The position numbers and the translations under genes are program-made. Of a stretch of DNA of 64,000 nt, positions 33,411 to 45,388 are shown piece after piece. The stretch comes from Oreocharis arfaki (taxonomy: Eukaryota > Chordata > Aves > Passeriformes > Paramythiidae): NCBI GenBank assembly GCA_013398015.1, contig VZRR01014180.1:1-64000 (forward strand), given 5' to 3'. How positions within the stretch are numbered: position 1 is the first letter of the stretch; each line of letters starts with the position of its first letter. The notes below the pieces were generated by a model. That model was not told the origin of the DNA. It saw nothing but the letters and a program-made list of their open reading frames with translations, and did no database searches.

Positions 33411-36400
33411 TCCCACCACGAGATGCAGACCCAGGAGAAGGCGCAGCGCTACCGTGTCCCCGCGCACCTCCGTGTGCATCCTTGCACGCACCCCACTCGG
33501 GAGCACTACGCTCCCTCACACCAACACCCTCCTGGCGTGCCCAACAGAAGCGCCACAGGAAGGTGCAGACTGTCGTGAAAGCACCTCACGCACCCCTCTC
33601 ACACTCGCTGCACAACCCAACACCCAACACACGCGTGGGCTGTGCTCCCTGCCGCACAGCCATTGCCCCCGCACCTGCACCCACCTTCCCCACTTCAGTA
33701 AAACCTCCTGGTGTGTGCTGAACGAGCCCACCCTGCCCATCCATCGCAGCCCCCGTAGCATGTGGGATCACCACATTTCTCATCACAGGCAGACAGAGAG
33801 CTGTCACACGTGTGGGTGGGGTCTGCAGGGCAAAGAGGACAGATGTCCCCTTGTGCTGTGCTCAGTTACTCCTGACGAGGGAGAAGCCCCAGGGGTGGCC
33901 ATACAGCTGGGCCAGGTTGCCCACTCCAGCCAAGATACAACAGAATTGGGAATGCCGGGCTGAAATGTGCCAAGGGGGGACGGGAGCCGGGTGTGAGGCT
34001 TTGGTGTGTAAAAGGCTGGGACAGGCAGGCCTGGCCAGGCAGGTGCAGGCGTGTGCTGCTGGGGCACGCCAGCAACACGTGTGAGAAGGCAGAGCTGGCA
34101 GGCAGAGGGCTCCGCTGAGAGCTGAGTTATGGAAAATGACTCTTTCCAAGGAATTGCTAAAATTAAAGCGGCAGTGAGGCCAAGCAAGCAGGAGCCAATG
34201 GGGAGGGTGAGCAAGGACAGCCAAGCGGCCTCAGGGCGAGGAAGGGCAGGGTGGGCAGGAGGCCGAGGGGAAGGCACCCTTGCAGGGCATCCACCCTTGC
34301 CCCCAACTCCTGCCAGCTGCCCAGGCAATTGCAAACACCTTGTGGGTGGGATTTGGGGAAAGGCTGACTGGCACCCTGGTGGCACCGGCTGGGGGGTGCC
34401 ATGCAGCCGCTGTTCCTGGGGGGAATAGTCTTTCCCAGCCACATCCCCTACTTGGCTGCCAGTTTGCAGAAAAATACCTCTGTTTTCCCAGCCTGGAAAA
34501 GACAAATGCCCATGAAGAAACAGCCTGCTCCCTGCCAGGGGCTAGTTGCCAGCAAGGGGCAGGGACCAGAGCCCGCAGGGGATTTTGGGGAGCCTTGCAG
34601 AGCCCTGTAACTCATTATGCACATCCTCTGCCCTTATGTCCAGCCTGGTGCCTGTGACAGGGCAGGGGTGCTGCTCCTTGGACATCAGCATTCAGGTCGG
34701 CAGTGAGGGCTGTTCCAGCTTCCAGATATGTGAGTGTTCCCAGCTCAAATCCCCGTGACTCAGGAAACAACACATGCGAGAAAACTCTGCAGAGAGAGTT
34801 GGGAGAAATACTCCCATTGGCAGGTTCCCACTTTTCCTGGCATCCCAGGACTTCTCCTGGTCTGAAGAAAACAACAGTAGTAACAAAACAACAGAACTTT
34901 CTTCCTGGTCTTCCCGTTAAAGAAAAAACCAAAAAGGTGATCTTTGGGCAAGCCTACAAAAGTCACTGTCTTTTGTTTTGACTAGATAAGTGTTGATCAA
35001 ATCAAAGCTCCCACCTCTCCCTGCAGTTGTGGAGACAATGTCACACAGGCAGAGGAAGGGGGCTGGGTGGAAGCCAGGTTTTGTCTAGTTTTTCATTGAT
35101 GCTGCTAAAAGACACTACTAATTGGATAGAAATAATGATGTTTTGTCTCAGATGAAAGTGCACAATAAATTATCTGTTTATTGTTACTAGTTTTATCCAC
35201 GAAGAATAACCAGCATGTTGGGGCTCTGGGGGAATTTGTGATAGCAGGTCCTAGAAAAAGAACAGGAAAAAACCCAAAAAAACAAGAGGGAAAACTAGAA
35301 GTCAGAAGGAGATGTCTCCAAGGCTGTTCAGCAGGTTGCAGCAGAGCTGGGGAATGACCTTGCTGCCCAGAAAGTCAAGACTAGATGGAAGTAGTCACAA
35401 AATGGAAGAAAAGGAAAAAAAATTCCAACCCCTTGTTCTCCCTCTCCTTCCCTCCCTGCTGTCAGCCAGTAGCAGAGCTGGAAAAGAAGGAGTAAAAGCT
35501 GTGCAAGAAGCAGCAGCTCTCTGATGCCTTTGGGAAGTGTGTCAGGAGAGCAGGTGGTTTTGTGGGGACAGGAATGGAAAGATACCGGAGCATTAATAGG
35601 TCCAGGAAGAGAGCTGGACCTGGGAAAATGATTCTCTGTTAACTTCTGAGCCAGCATCGGTCCATCACCCTGGGCTGCTTTCCCCATCTGCAGCAGCCCA
35701 GGGGGAGCCACTCAGAGAAAGCAAGGGGCTCATCACAAGCCTGCACACTGATGTTCAGCCAGGACACTTGTCACCTAAAATATCACTCCACTGCATTGCA
35801 CGCTGCCCACCAGCCTCCAGCAGCAGTGGTACCCCGAGCAGGAGAGCAGATGCTCCACAGCTGCATGGCAAAAATATAGAACAGCTGAGCCATGGTCAGA
35901 TCCTGAACTGGCCAGTTTGAGGCTGGTCCTGGCCAGCTGTAAAGCAGCACAGGTCTCTTGGACACCTAAGGCCAAAGCTCAGGGGACAGCATTGGCCTGG
36001 TCTACCCCAAAGCTGCGCCTATACGAGGTGAGAGTCTGAGCCAGTGTCTTTCCAAACCATTTATTTGCTACTCTGTGGCAAACATCTGACTAAATTACTC
36101 ACAGATTATTCAAACATCGGGAGAGCTGATTAAATGATTACTGGTGAATCATTTGTTCAAAGCAAAATGCCCAAATTCCTACACTGAACTACTGGCAGGC
36201 AACTGCAGATGAGTTTCAGTCCTCTAAAATCCCTGAGCTCACATCAGCCCCTGAGTCTGCACTCCTTGCTCACGGCTTCCCCAAGATATCCGCCCCCTGC
36301 CCGACCCCTTGCCACTGGCAGAAGCAAGGTGAATAGGAGACGTGGGGAACCATTCCTCGAATTCCTGCTGGACTTCAGGCGAACAACAACACAGCAGGCT

Positions 36401-37240
36401 GAGCTAGGAGCCTTGTCTCTTGCCTTTGCACAAAAGAGATTCTCTGGAGGGGGAAAAGCCCCACAACAATGGTGAGGAAACGTACAAGAAAACTGCAAAG
36501 AAAGCAGCTGACCTTGCATGCCGCAGGCCAGAAAAAAGTACAAATGTTCTTGCAAAGAAGCAGGAAAAGATGGAAGCTACGGAGCCGACGAGCTTTTTAC
36601 CAGCCCAATTTAATCATCTTCTCAGCAAATGCTCCCCACGAGGAACAAGAGGGGAAAGCAAGATCATGAAAAGATTGCAGGCAAAGGAATTCTGCTGGTA
36701 CTCCTGGACTGATTAAAATTCCTCAGGACTCATGGCAGGAGAGAATATTTTATGTAAAACTTCACCTTGTCTTTATTACGTTTGCCAAACTTCTTCCTGT
36801 GTAGATAGTGGGAGGTGCGTGCGAAAGACGAAGATGGAGATAGTAAGCGCAGGACCTGGCTGTGGCTTTACAGCCTATTACCCATTTTTCTGGGAAGAGT
36901 CCTGGTGATGGTGGTGAGCATCTGCATGCATACAACGAGGTGTGGGCAAGGAGAGGCCGTGGGGACCTCCAGAGCCTGGACAGAGTGTGATGCAGTTACG
37001 TGTGTGCACAGATTTGTGCAGGAGAAAATCCTGTCCTCGGATGTAGCCCTCATCATCCTGTGGGCATCAAGTGGCTTGGAGATGAGTGACTGGCATGATT
37101 TGGGATGCAGAGTGGTGCAGAGTGGTGCAGAGAGAACCAGGTCTCACCAGTCAGCTGAAATAAGTGAGTGAAGTTCCCATGTGAAACAAGGATGTCAGGT
37201 TTGGTGCATGCTGTTACCAAACCCACTCCTGGAAAACAGA
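33411..37240. other. Intergenic or intronic DNA right of the island
   Basis: GC falls quickly after 33700. No supported exon. AT-rich patches at about 35080-35220 and 36045-36180 hold ATTTATTTGC, GATTAAATGATTACTGG and AACAAATG-type sites and resemble conserved noncoding DNA. A short direct repeat GCAGAGTGGT occurs in tandem at about 37107-37128. Confidence 0.5.
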
Positions 37241-37249
37241 GATTGGCAC

Positions 37250-37296
37250 ATGGAGAGACCCCTCACTGCTGCTGCTGCTGCTGCTGCCGCTGCCGG
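37250..37296 (+). other. ATG, alanine run (CTG repeat) and splice-donor-like site
   Basis: An ATG at 37250 opens the peptide MERPLT followed by nine alanines, encoded by a (CTG)7 tract read in the GCT phase (37266-37286) and adjoining GCC/GCT codons, and then meets GCCGG/GTAAGA, a good donor (intron from 37297). It could be a short 5' exon, but a microsatellite next to a chance donor explains it equally well. Confidence 0.15.
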
Positions 37297-38265
37297 GTAA
37301 GATATCGATGACAAAGTATCGCCTGACACCTGTTATAAATAACGTCTGTCCCATCACCCACCCACCACATGACCCACGGCTGCCAGCTCCTCGCTCGGAA
37401 GAGGCTCAGCGTGGAATGAAAGCCATATTTAAAATGCGTTTTTGCATATGTCTTTCTGAGCGAGGAACAACAGGATAGGGGTCTGGAAAAGGTTTCCTCC
37501 AGCACTTTCTTTCCTGTGGTGCCAGAAGAACAACCCCGTGAAATCTCAGGCAAGAAGTGAGACCTTAAAGCGATCATGTTTTGCACCACTGTGCACTGAA
37601 TTACAGGATTAGTGTTGCAATGCTCCTGGAATGGGGAAATCAGCACCATAATCCTGTGTTTTTTTGCCAGGTCGGGTGTTTTTTCCCTGCGGATCAGGGA
37701 ATCTTACAGGGGCTCACCACTGCCAGCGTCAGGGACCATGGAGGTGTCCAGGGGGGAACGTGGCTGGCACAAGGCACACCCAGGTTAGCACTGCTCTCAG
37801 CCTTCAGCCCCTTCTCTAGCAGAACTGCCCCCAAAACACACAGGGTGTGCATGGCAGGAGTGCTCTCATTGCCCTGGAGAGAGCAAGGATGTCCTGATGG
37901 TTGTGGCTTTTGCCTGGATTGAGAGCCCCTGCCACAGAACCCCACCATCCTGCAGCCACGCGCGAGCCCTTCCCAAAGCCGCGGCCGATGCCAGCGGGGC
38001 TGGTTCATCCCCACGATCCGCCCGTGGATTAACACCTCGAGGCAAGCCAGCATCTGCTGCGGCGTGGCTCCTTGCTCTGGTTGCGGGACTGGCTTCTATC
38101 GCAAATCATCTTCCTCACACAAGCAGGCAGAAGCCAGGGATTAGAGCGGTTTGAAGTTTTTAGCATGAAAAGGTCGGGTTTGAAAGAAAAAAAAGTGAAA
38201 GAGCTGCTTTTTGAATGTCTTTTAGTGAGGAATTTGAAAACCCCTGCCCCCATGACTTTCAAAAG

Positions 38266-38342
38266 GGTTTGGGGTTTTTGGTGGGGCTTTTTTTTTGATT
38301 GGCTTTCTTTTTTTTTGTTTGTTTTTTGGGGGGTTTTTGATG
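38266..38342. repeat. T/G-rich low-complexity tract
   Basis: Runs of T separated by G runs, similar in style to the tract at 7303-7372. Confidence 0.85.
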
Positions 38343-39414
38343 GGGAAAGATTAATTTTATTTCACTTTCTCTCTTTATTGCCTTTAGCTGAAAAGCACGA
38401 TTTCCCCAGAAATCCACATTTGGGATAAATACAATATTGCAGTTAAAAAAAATTCTGGGAAATGTCAGGAGAAATCAAAGGTGACTCAGTTTCAAACCCT
38501 GCAAGTCAGAAACACCTGGGAAACATCAGTGCCGGCTGTGGGGAGCAAGGGATGAAAACATCTCTAGCAGCAGATCCCATGAGCTGCCTTCAGAGGAGAG
38601 AGCTGCAGTGGGAAATCACCATCCCAAACACAATGCTTGTGAAGAGATGCCACTACCACCACCATTCCTGTGCCCTCCCACTGTTCGGCTCTCAGTGAGT
38701 ACAAACCTTTCGGAAACGCATTTTTTTATTATGATTTGCTGGGTTTCTCCCCCTTAACCTTGGGGATAAATTCCTGTAAGTCCAGAAGCTCAATCAAGCA
38801 AGTGAAGCCCTCTTGGGGTAAGCCCCATCTTCACCCTGTAGCTCCTTGGTGCCTCTGTGTGGGCTACATCTATACCATGAGAGGGGTGGCTTCTGTGGCC
38901 ACCAACAAAATCAGAATGGACACTGCTGTGCATCATGCAGTCCTTTTATAAAAGCAGAGAAATACCCCCTCTTCTTTCTGCTCCTGCTTCCTCTGCCAGC
39001 TTCCTCTTCCTCTCTCCCTTCTCCATTAGCCACGTTCCAGCTGTCCCTTCCTTCAGCTTGACCACTGCTAAGCCCAAGAGTGGACAAACATTTACTTTTC
39101 TCTCACACACCTGGCACAATCACAGGGTGCTCAGCCCACCCGCCTGTTTACCCCGTGCTGAAATGTTCCACTTGTGACCCTTCAACACTGATCTTTTTTC
39201 AGATTTATTTGGCTCCTTCCTCAAACTGAGCAAACCCTTTCTCTGCAAAAATGCCAGAACAGGGCATTAAGTCAAATTGCATAATTGCTTTTTATCATCT
39301 CCTCAGAGCAGGTAGGGCATCTACACATTCCTGTTCTCAAAACTTCAGATTTGAGAAATTCCAACTAAAAAAGTATCTCCCCTAACCCCCTACACGGCTT
39401 CCTCCCCACCGCCC

Positions 39415-39480
39415 ATTAAAAAAAAAAAAAGGGGAGAAACAAAACCAACCAACCAAAAAAAAAAATAAACCCACTCAACC
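39415..39480. repeat. A-rich tract with ACCA repeats
   Basis: A12-like run, AACCAACCAACC repeats and a second A run. Confidence 0.85.
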
Positions 39481-40279
39481 ATCAGGAAAAAAAACCAACC
39501 CTCAGAGAGCATCAGCTTGGAGCCTTTTATCTGAGCCCAAACAGATCTGTTTTCACAAGAGAATTATGACTGTTTTCTCACTGGGTTTGCATTATATCCC
39601 ATTTTGGGAACACCTTGCTGCCTGGGACAATGCACCACTGGGGAGCACAAAGACCCATCCTGGGAGTATGCAACAACTATTTGCCAAGAAGACCTAATGG
39701 TCCAAATATTCTCCCTGAAACGCAAAAGTATCCTGACCAAAACTGCTCAGCTGTGACTTCCTGAAAGGTGTTGAAAAATCTGGCAGGGTGAGGAAAAGCC
39801 AATGAAATTTCCTTGGGAAATTGGGCCAGCGTTGCAAAAGGCTGCCGAAATTTCTCAGTTTCGTCCAGGTGGAGATTCAAGCTCTCATGAGAAGCAAGAA
39901 AATCTGCATCTCCCCTGGTACCGTGATGTGAAACAGCGAGTTAGCAAAACTTCAGGTGCTGTAAATTTTGATTTCCTGACAGCCACTTTAGCAAAGCTTC
40001 CCACCTAGAGACGGGAAAATTAATTATGCTTGCACAGCTTCTTTGTTTGAACTGAAAAAAAAGCTCCCAGGGAAGTTTCGGGTGATTATGGATCCAGAGG
40101 AGACTGCAGTTGAAATATTCATGCTCTGGAGGGTTCCAGGCAGAGTCTGAGACTGCAAACCCCGTGCTTGGAAAGGGGTGTCTTCATCGCTTAAGGGCAG
40201 GGCACAGACTTTTTCTGCCTCCATCCCTCTTTGCCCGGATGCTGACAGGGATGTCCCAGCTATTCCCAACCAGCCCATG

Positions 40280-40650
40280 TGCACCCGCTGCCTCCTTAGC
40301 AGCGAGTTCTGCGCGGCGTGAAAGAAATGCTGCAAAGCGGCGAGGATGCGGTGATCACAGGGGACAAGAGGAATATTTTTCCAGCGGGGTCTCGGGGGAA
40401 GGAGGCGGAAAGACAAATAAAAGGACTTTCTTGGCTCCGGCGGCTGCTGGCAGCGGCGGAGCGCGGCGGGATGGTTCTCCGTGCCTGCAGTGCCATCTCC
40501 CGGCAGGGCCCGCTCGGGGACCGCGGGAGGATGCTCGGCGCTCTCGGAGCGGCCGCGGGGGCTCTCGAGGGTGGGCACGCGTTTGGGGAGGGCAGTGCTC
40601 AGCCTGGGATGCTGCCCCCCAGCCTGCCGGGGGCTGGGCTGAGCGCCGAG
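40280..40650. promoter_or_regulatory. Second, smaller CpG island
   Basis: CG dinucleotides are frequent over about 370 bases (for example GCGCGGCG at 40312, GCGGCGGAGCGCGGCGGG at about 40455-40470, GGAGCGGCCGCGG at about 40546), while both flanks are CG-poor. It may be an alternative promoter or an enhancer island. Frames are open on both strands over the island for compositional reasons. No start or splice site stands out. Confidence 0.5.
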
Positions 40651-40659
40651 AGGCTGAGC

Positions 40660-42180
40660 TTGCAGGGGAAAGAGATAACACATCGGTCTCACATTTTTCC
40701 CCGGTTTAATATTAGTGATGCCTCGTGTCAAGGGGTGTCTAAACGAGATTGGTGTTCTCTGACCACTAGAGACCCTTGCTAAACCTTATGTCTGGGCAGA
40801 AGGGGAAGAGTGGTCCTGGACATTACAGCATAAATGAAAATATCCCTGAGAAGCTCTCATGGTGTCCATGTGCTGTCCCTGCATCTTTCCTCTGGCTGTT
40901 GACTGTTCCTACAGCACTGTGAGGAAGCAAGGGCTCATCCTCCTGTGTCTTCAAACTATCGAGTAGTGGGTCCTGGGCTCCTCGGGCACCCCTGGCAGAG
41001 CAGCAGTGATATGGAGAAGAAGAAGCGTTGAGAAGGACCAGTTTCCATGCCTTCAAGTGACTCTTGCTCTGTGAGAGGTTTTGAGCAGCGGTTTTGCTTC
41101 TGGGAGGGTGTACTTGGGTTGAGGGCTGTGGGGGCTCACATCTGACCTCTGCACTGGCTGGTGAAGCAGGGGTGTGTTGAGGGCAGGACAGAGAGAGGGT
41201 AGCAGACATCCCAACCAGCTGGTGAGGTGAGTGTTCCCCCAGGGATGTGCAACCCATCAGATAAGGCAGGCAGAGGCAAGAGGAGAGATCAGTGAACAGA
41301 GAAACAACCAAATTACCCCACGGGGCTGGGACAGCCCAGATCTCAGTGTGCTGGATCCCATCTTGTTCCCACCAGCAGTGCCGCTCCCGTCTGGCTGTGC
41401 CCAGGTGAGCAGTGTCCCATATATGCCTCTCAATGGGCTGGATTCTTCCCACAGTCTCCTCTGAGCCAGCCAGGGAGCAAACCCCAGTTTGGGAGTTCAC
41501 CTCTCTCTGCCTCTCAGCGCCTCCCAGACATCTGGATTGTCAGGGCCAGAGGAAAAGGTCTCCCTCCGGCAGACATTTCAAGCCCGTGCTAGGAAAGTGC
41601 TGTAATGCTGCTACTCGGGGCGTGACAGTTCCTACCACATCACTCACTGCTGTAAGCAGTGATAAATAACTGCAGTGACCCCGCTGTAGATCACAACTGT
41701 ACTTAGAGACCTCTCTGTGGAGGTCAGGGTTCTGGAGGAGGCGTGCTGGGTACTAATGGCTGTCCCCACCGTGCTAATTGAAGTAGGGATGGAAACAAAA
41801 GCACACCATCTCTTATTTTCAGACAATGGGCTCAGAGGAAAGTGGTGACAACATTTTGTCAAGCGGTGCAGATGCTTTTTAGATTCCTTCCCCTTCTCTT
41901 CTGGCTCAGTGTTTTGGCTTTTCCTCCTGGTATATCCTTCATGCTGTGGGAACCCTGTGGCCAGAACTGGGCTCAGAAGTAGGTCGTCACTATCTCTAGG
42001 GTAAGCATGAAACATCCTTTTATTCAAAAAATTGATAAATCAGCTTAACCTGCACTTATGGACGACAGAATAGTGTGAGATGCTCGCCACTCTCTTGATC
42101 TCTCTGTCAATACAGACTGTTTTTCTGAAAGAGTTATGGAAGTCCTGTGCTTGATGCAAGAGTGCTCAGGCTGGCAGGAG
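40660..42180. other. Intergenic or intronic DNA, no gene recognised
   Basis: No supported exon. The + strand is rich in G and T (41101-41160: G25, T16, C12, A7). The 225-codon frame on the - strand (40823-41500) has no family resemblance. Confidence 0.5.
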
Positions 42181-42186
42181 GGATCA

Positions 42187-42265
42187 GGATCATACCAAGG
42201 AAGATGTCAGACCAGATGATCAAAATGGTCCTTGCTGTCCTTAAAGTTTACGAATGCAGTTGAAA
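42187..42265 (+). mobile_element. Old CR1-type LINE 3' fragment
   Basis: The segment GACCAGATGATCAAAATGGTCC followed by TTGCTGTCCTTAAAGTTTACGAAT parallels the 3' end of older amniote CR1 subfamilies (GACCAGATGATC..AATGGTCCCTTCTGGCCTTAAA..). It is diverged and very short. Confidence 0.65.
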
Positions 42266-42300
42266 GTCTTGGAAGCTCTACTTCAGTCAGTTGGTTTAAG

Positions 42301-42335
42301 AGAAAAAAAAAAAAAATCAAAAACAAAACCAACAA
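42301..42335. repeat. A-rich tract
   Basis: A14-like run followed by AAAC-type repeats. Confidence 0.85.
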
Positions 42336-42960
42336 AATCTTTTGAATTTTGATTGCTTTCCCATTCAGCTAAATTCCAATTCAATTTCTTCTGGACAAGT
42401 TCATAATCTTGCTTCTGCCAGCCAGGCGCTTTAATCTCTACCATTGTCTTCTGTTGCCAGGAGCAGGCAGGAGTTGTGGGGTGAGGGGCTGTTTGGCACC
42501 ATGCTCACAACCATGGTCAATACCTTGCATCTCGAGCATCCTTAAAACTAAAAGCAGGGAGGGAAGGAACTGCCAGGGATAGATTAGTGTTGGCTGCTGA
42601 CAAAGAATCAGCCAGGCAAGAAAAATAACTGGGAAAAGGAGCAAGATGAGATGTGAATGCACTCAGCTGCAGGGGAACAATATTTCTTGTACCAGCAATG
42701 AATACGGTAACAGGGAAAGACTTGTAAGCATCTTGATTTTTTAAAGTATGTTCCTGCTGCCACTGTAACAGCATGTACTCACAGATAAAGGGTGTTTAAG
42801 AGGAATGTGAGAAGCAGGAGCACAGTTCCCCAAGTAATTTCGCTTTTTCCACAGAAAACTGTATCATGGAAGCAAGGGGCACAAGCTGAACCGTGATCTT
42901 GCAAGGGATGTAGTGTGCACCAAAATCTTGGCCTTTGCTTAGAGAGCAGTATGAAAGTAG

Positions 42961-43044
42961 GAATGAATGAATGAATGAATGAATGAATGAATGAATGAAT
43001 GAATGAAGGAAGGAAGGAAGGAATGAATGAAAGAAGGAAGGAAG
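42961..43044 (+). repeat. (GAAT)n/(GAAG)n microsatellite
   Basis: Eleven uninterrupted GAAT units (42961-43004) are followed by GAAG-type units, two further GAAT units and another GAAG stretch. The compound structure indicates a mutating tetranucleotide repeat. On the - strand it reads as an Ile/His/Ser/Phe repeat frame, which is an artefact. Confidence 0.97.
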
Positions 43045-45305
43045 AGCCTGTAATGGTTTCCTCAGGGACCAGAGCTTTCTCCTCTTGCAAAGGCTCCTGA
43101 GGGCACCTGCCAGCCATGGGCTTGCAGAGCAGAGGTGAGGCAGGCAACGTGGGTGGAAACAGACAGCAACGTGATCAGATGGGATCTGGAGGCAGCCACA
43201 CCTGTGTCAAGCTGTTGGAAACTAGAGTTAATTAGAGGAGAAGGAGTTGGCACTTTGAGGGAAACTTCAGCGCCTGGAGTCTTGGGCGTGTTGACGCTCT
43301 ATGGAGTGCTCCTGGGGGACCTTTCAGCAGCACAGCTCTTGTGTTCTGTACCTTGTCTCTGTCCTATGTACTCAGGGTTACTCTGTGTCTACACCTGGAG
43401 GAGGTCCTGATGTCACAGCGACCCCCACGAGCCCTTCTGCAGCACTGCCAGGCTGCCTTGGATGCAGGACAGGGACCACATTTCCTATGATATGGACGAG
43501 GCAGTTCTCCACGCCAGGCAAAGCACAGGTCAGGCAGAGGATGTGGGAAGCCATACATTAAATCCCTGCTTATTGCCTATCCACCGCCCAGACAACATGG
43601 GTGGGAAGAGCACAGATGCCACAAGCTTTGAGGGTTTCTCTGCTGGGAAAAGCCTTTCTCTGCTCGAGCTCCTCTCAGCAAGAAGCAACTCTCGATAAAA
43701 CTCTTTCAGCAGCGCTGATGGCAGACTGAAGCGAAGCAGCAAACACAACCCCAGCAGGAGACCGTTTAGGTTATTATTTTAATTAATTGCACATGTAGTT
43801 AAACGGAAAGAAAAATAGAGACGTGACACCCAATTATTCAAATCAGTTTCTGCCAGTCACACACCGATGCTGCTACCAAGTCCCAGCACAAAGCTCTGCC
43901 CTCTGCTATCTCCAGAAATGCAAGATATTTGCATCTCAAGGTTGGTAAGCTATTGTCATGCAAGTTTTCTTGCTGTGCAAAAGCGATGAGGAATTGTAAA
44001 TCTACCAGCCTGGTCCCACAGAGAATTGCATTTCCTAGAGCTGGTGAATCATTCCCTCCAGTGGCAGTTTCCCCCTAAAATGTCTCGTTCTTCACCATGC
44101 AGCAGAGACTGCTCCAGACAAGCTTCCCAGTTATCGAGGAAGACACAGGAAAATGCAGCTCCTAAGCCAGGAAAAGGACCCAGTGAGAACAACAGGCATT
44201 GGGCTCCTGAAGGGTAACATCCTAAAAAGCAATGTCCATCTCCAAGGAGATGCTAAACCAGCTCCAATCACTTGGAACGATTTCAGGAAGTTAAAGCAGA
44301 GTGCTTCAGGCTGGGAAAACTTTCAGTTTTCTTCTGTAGTGACCAAAAGTATGAAAATGAGACTGTCAGCTTTTCAGGACTGGGGCTCTTGAATATGATT
44401 CCCCCTCAGGAGCAGGCATTGCGGGTGTTTGCAGCTGCCAGTTCCTGTTCTCCCACCATGAGGGCAGACATGCCTGTTTCTGTCTGCAGTGCCAGGCACA
44501 AGCCCCTCTTCAGCCCCAAGAAGCAGCCCTGAGGCTGTGATCCCCAGGTGGGCTCTCAGCGTGCAGAAATAGGGTGGTTTCCCGATTTCCTGACACACAC
44601 TTCCCCCAAAGCAAAGGCTCAGTGAGATCCCTCATGATGTCTCTGCTGGAGAAATACCGGAGATTTCAGTAGAAAGGAAAGCTCCTGTCTCTGGTCACCT
44701 CTGACACATCTGTGAATCCCAGACAGGCCATCCATGAGGCTGCTCATCCCACCCCAGCTCAGCTCTGCGGCTTCTCGGGGCCCCTTGTGTCATGACCCCT
44801 GATACCCAGGGGGGATGAGAGCTGCACCAGCAGAAGCAGGCAGACCCGGTGCCCAGGGCACCTGTTGCCTCAGCAGGGAAGGTGAGTGGGTAATTTACCT
44901 GATTTTATTCTCCTTTTAAAAATCAGACTGTGGCAATGTGGTGATCTGCCTGTGCTTCTGCACCGCTGGCGCAGTGGGACAGAGGCCAGGCTCTCCCCCG
45001 TGCTCGTGTATCAGCTACTTCTTCACTCCTCCAGTCTAGCTGATTAACAAGTCTAATTAAACTTCGAGCCACGCTTCCCCATTTGCATTTCCCTTTGAAG
45101 TTTGCTCTTTCTCTTTGAGACCTGGGAAAGGTTTGATGTGTCCCAAAAAAAGTTGTTTTTTTCTTTTTTTTCCAACTGTGTCAGTTAGTTTGATCGAAGA
45201 TGTTAAATTTCCCCAGAATTCTGGTCCTGCCTAGACGCTTGAATGGCCACAGCACCCTATTCAAAAGTATGCAGGTAGTTTTCTTGTGGCCTGAATTTGA
45301 AAGCT
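43045..45305. other. Intergenic or intronic DNA with regulatory-looking patches
   Basis: No supported exon. AT-richer patches at 43765-44010 and 45040-45125 each contain the octamer ATTTGCAT (POU-factor type) next to TAATTA- or ATTAATTG-type sites. Confidence 0.5.
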
Positions 45306-45311
45306 GTCCCA

Positions 45312-45388
45312 GCCCAGGGTAGGGTGGTTGGAACTAGATGATCTTTAAGGCCCTTTCCATCCCAAACCACTCTGTCATTCTATTCACA
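45312..45388 (+). mobile_element. CR1 LINE, 3' terminal fragment
   Basis: Reads GGTTGGAACTAGATGATCTT then TAAGGCCCTTTCCATCCCAA and ACCACTCTGTCATTCTATTC, the sense 3' end of avian CR1. About 75 bases remain. Confidence 0.92.

Larger units (their letters stand above)
37300..40270. other. Intergenic or intronic DNA, no gene recognised
   Basis: No supported exon. It includes a T/G-rich low-complexity tract (about 38266-38342), an A-rich tract with ACCA repeats (39415-39480) and AT-rich DNA at 39180-39600. A donor-like GTGAGTAC occurs on the + strand at 38695-38702 after an open frame, with no other support. Confidence 0.5.

Noticed and set aside
32230..33721. Long open frames of 353 codons (- strand) and 330 codons (+ strand) over the CpG island
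   Set aside because: They overlap each other on opposite strands and run through CA/CG repeats. Stop codons are rare in such GC-rich DNA, the peptides are low-complexity and no domain is visible.
37263..37649. - strand frame ending in a glutamine run
   Set aside because: The glutamines are the CTG repeat read on the other strand; the rest of the frame shows no coding signal.
40823..41500. 225-codon - strand open frame
   Set aside because: No domain, amino acid make-up as expected from random G/T-rich DNA read backwards, and no start context or promoter.
42779..43147. - strand frame with Phe-Ile-His-Ser repeats
   Set aside because: Entirely produced by the (GAAT)n/(GAAG)n microsatellite.
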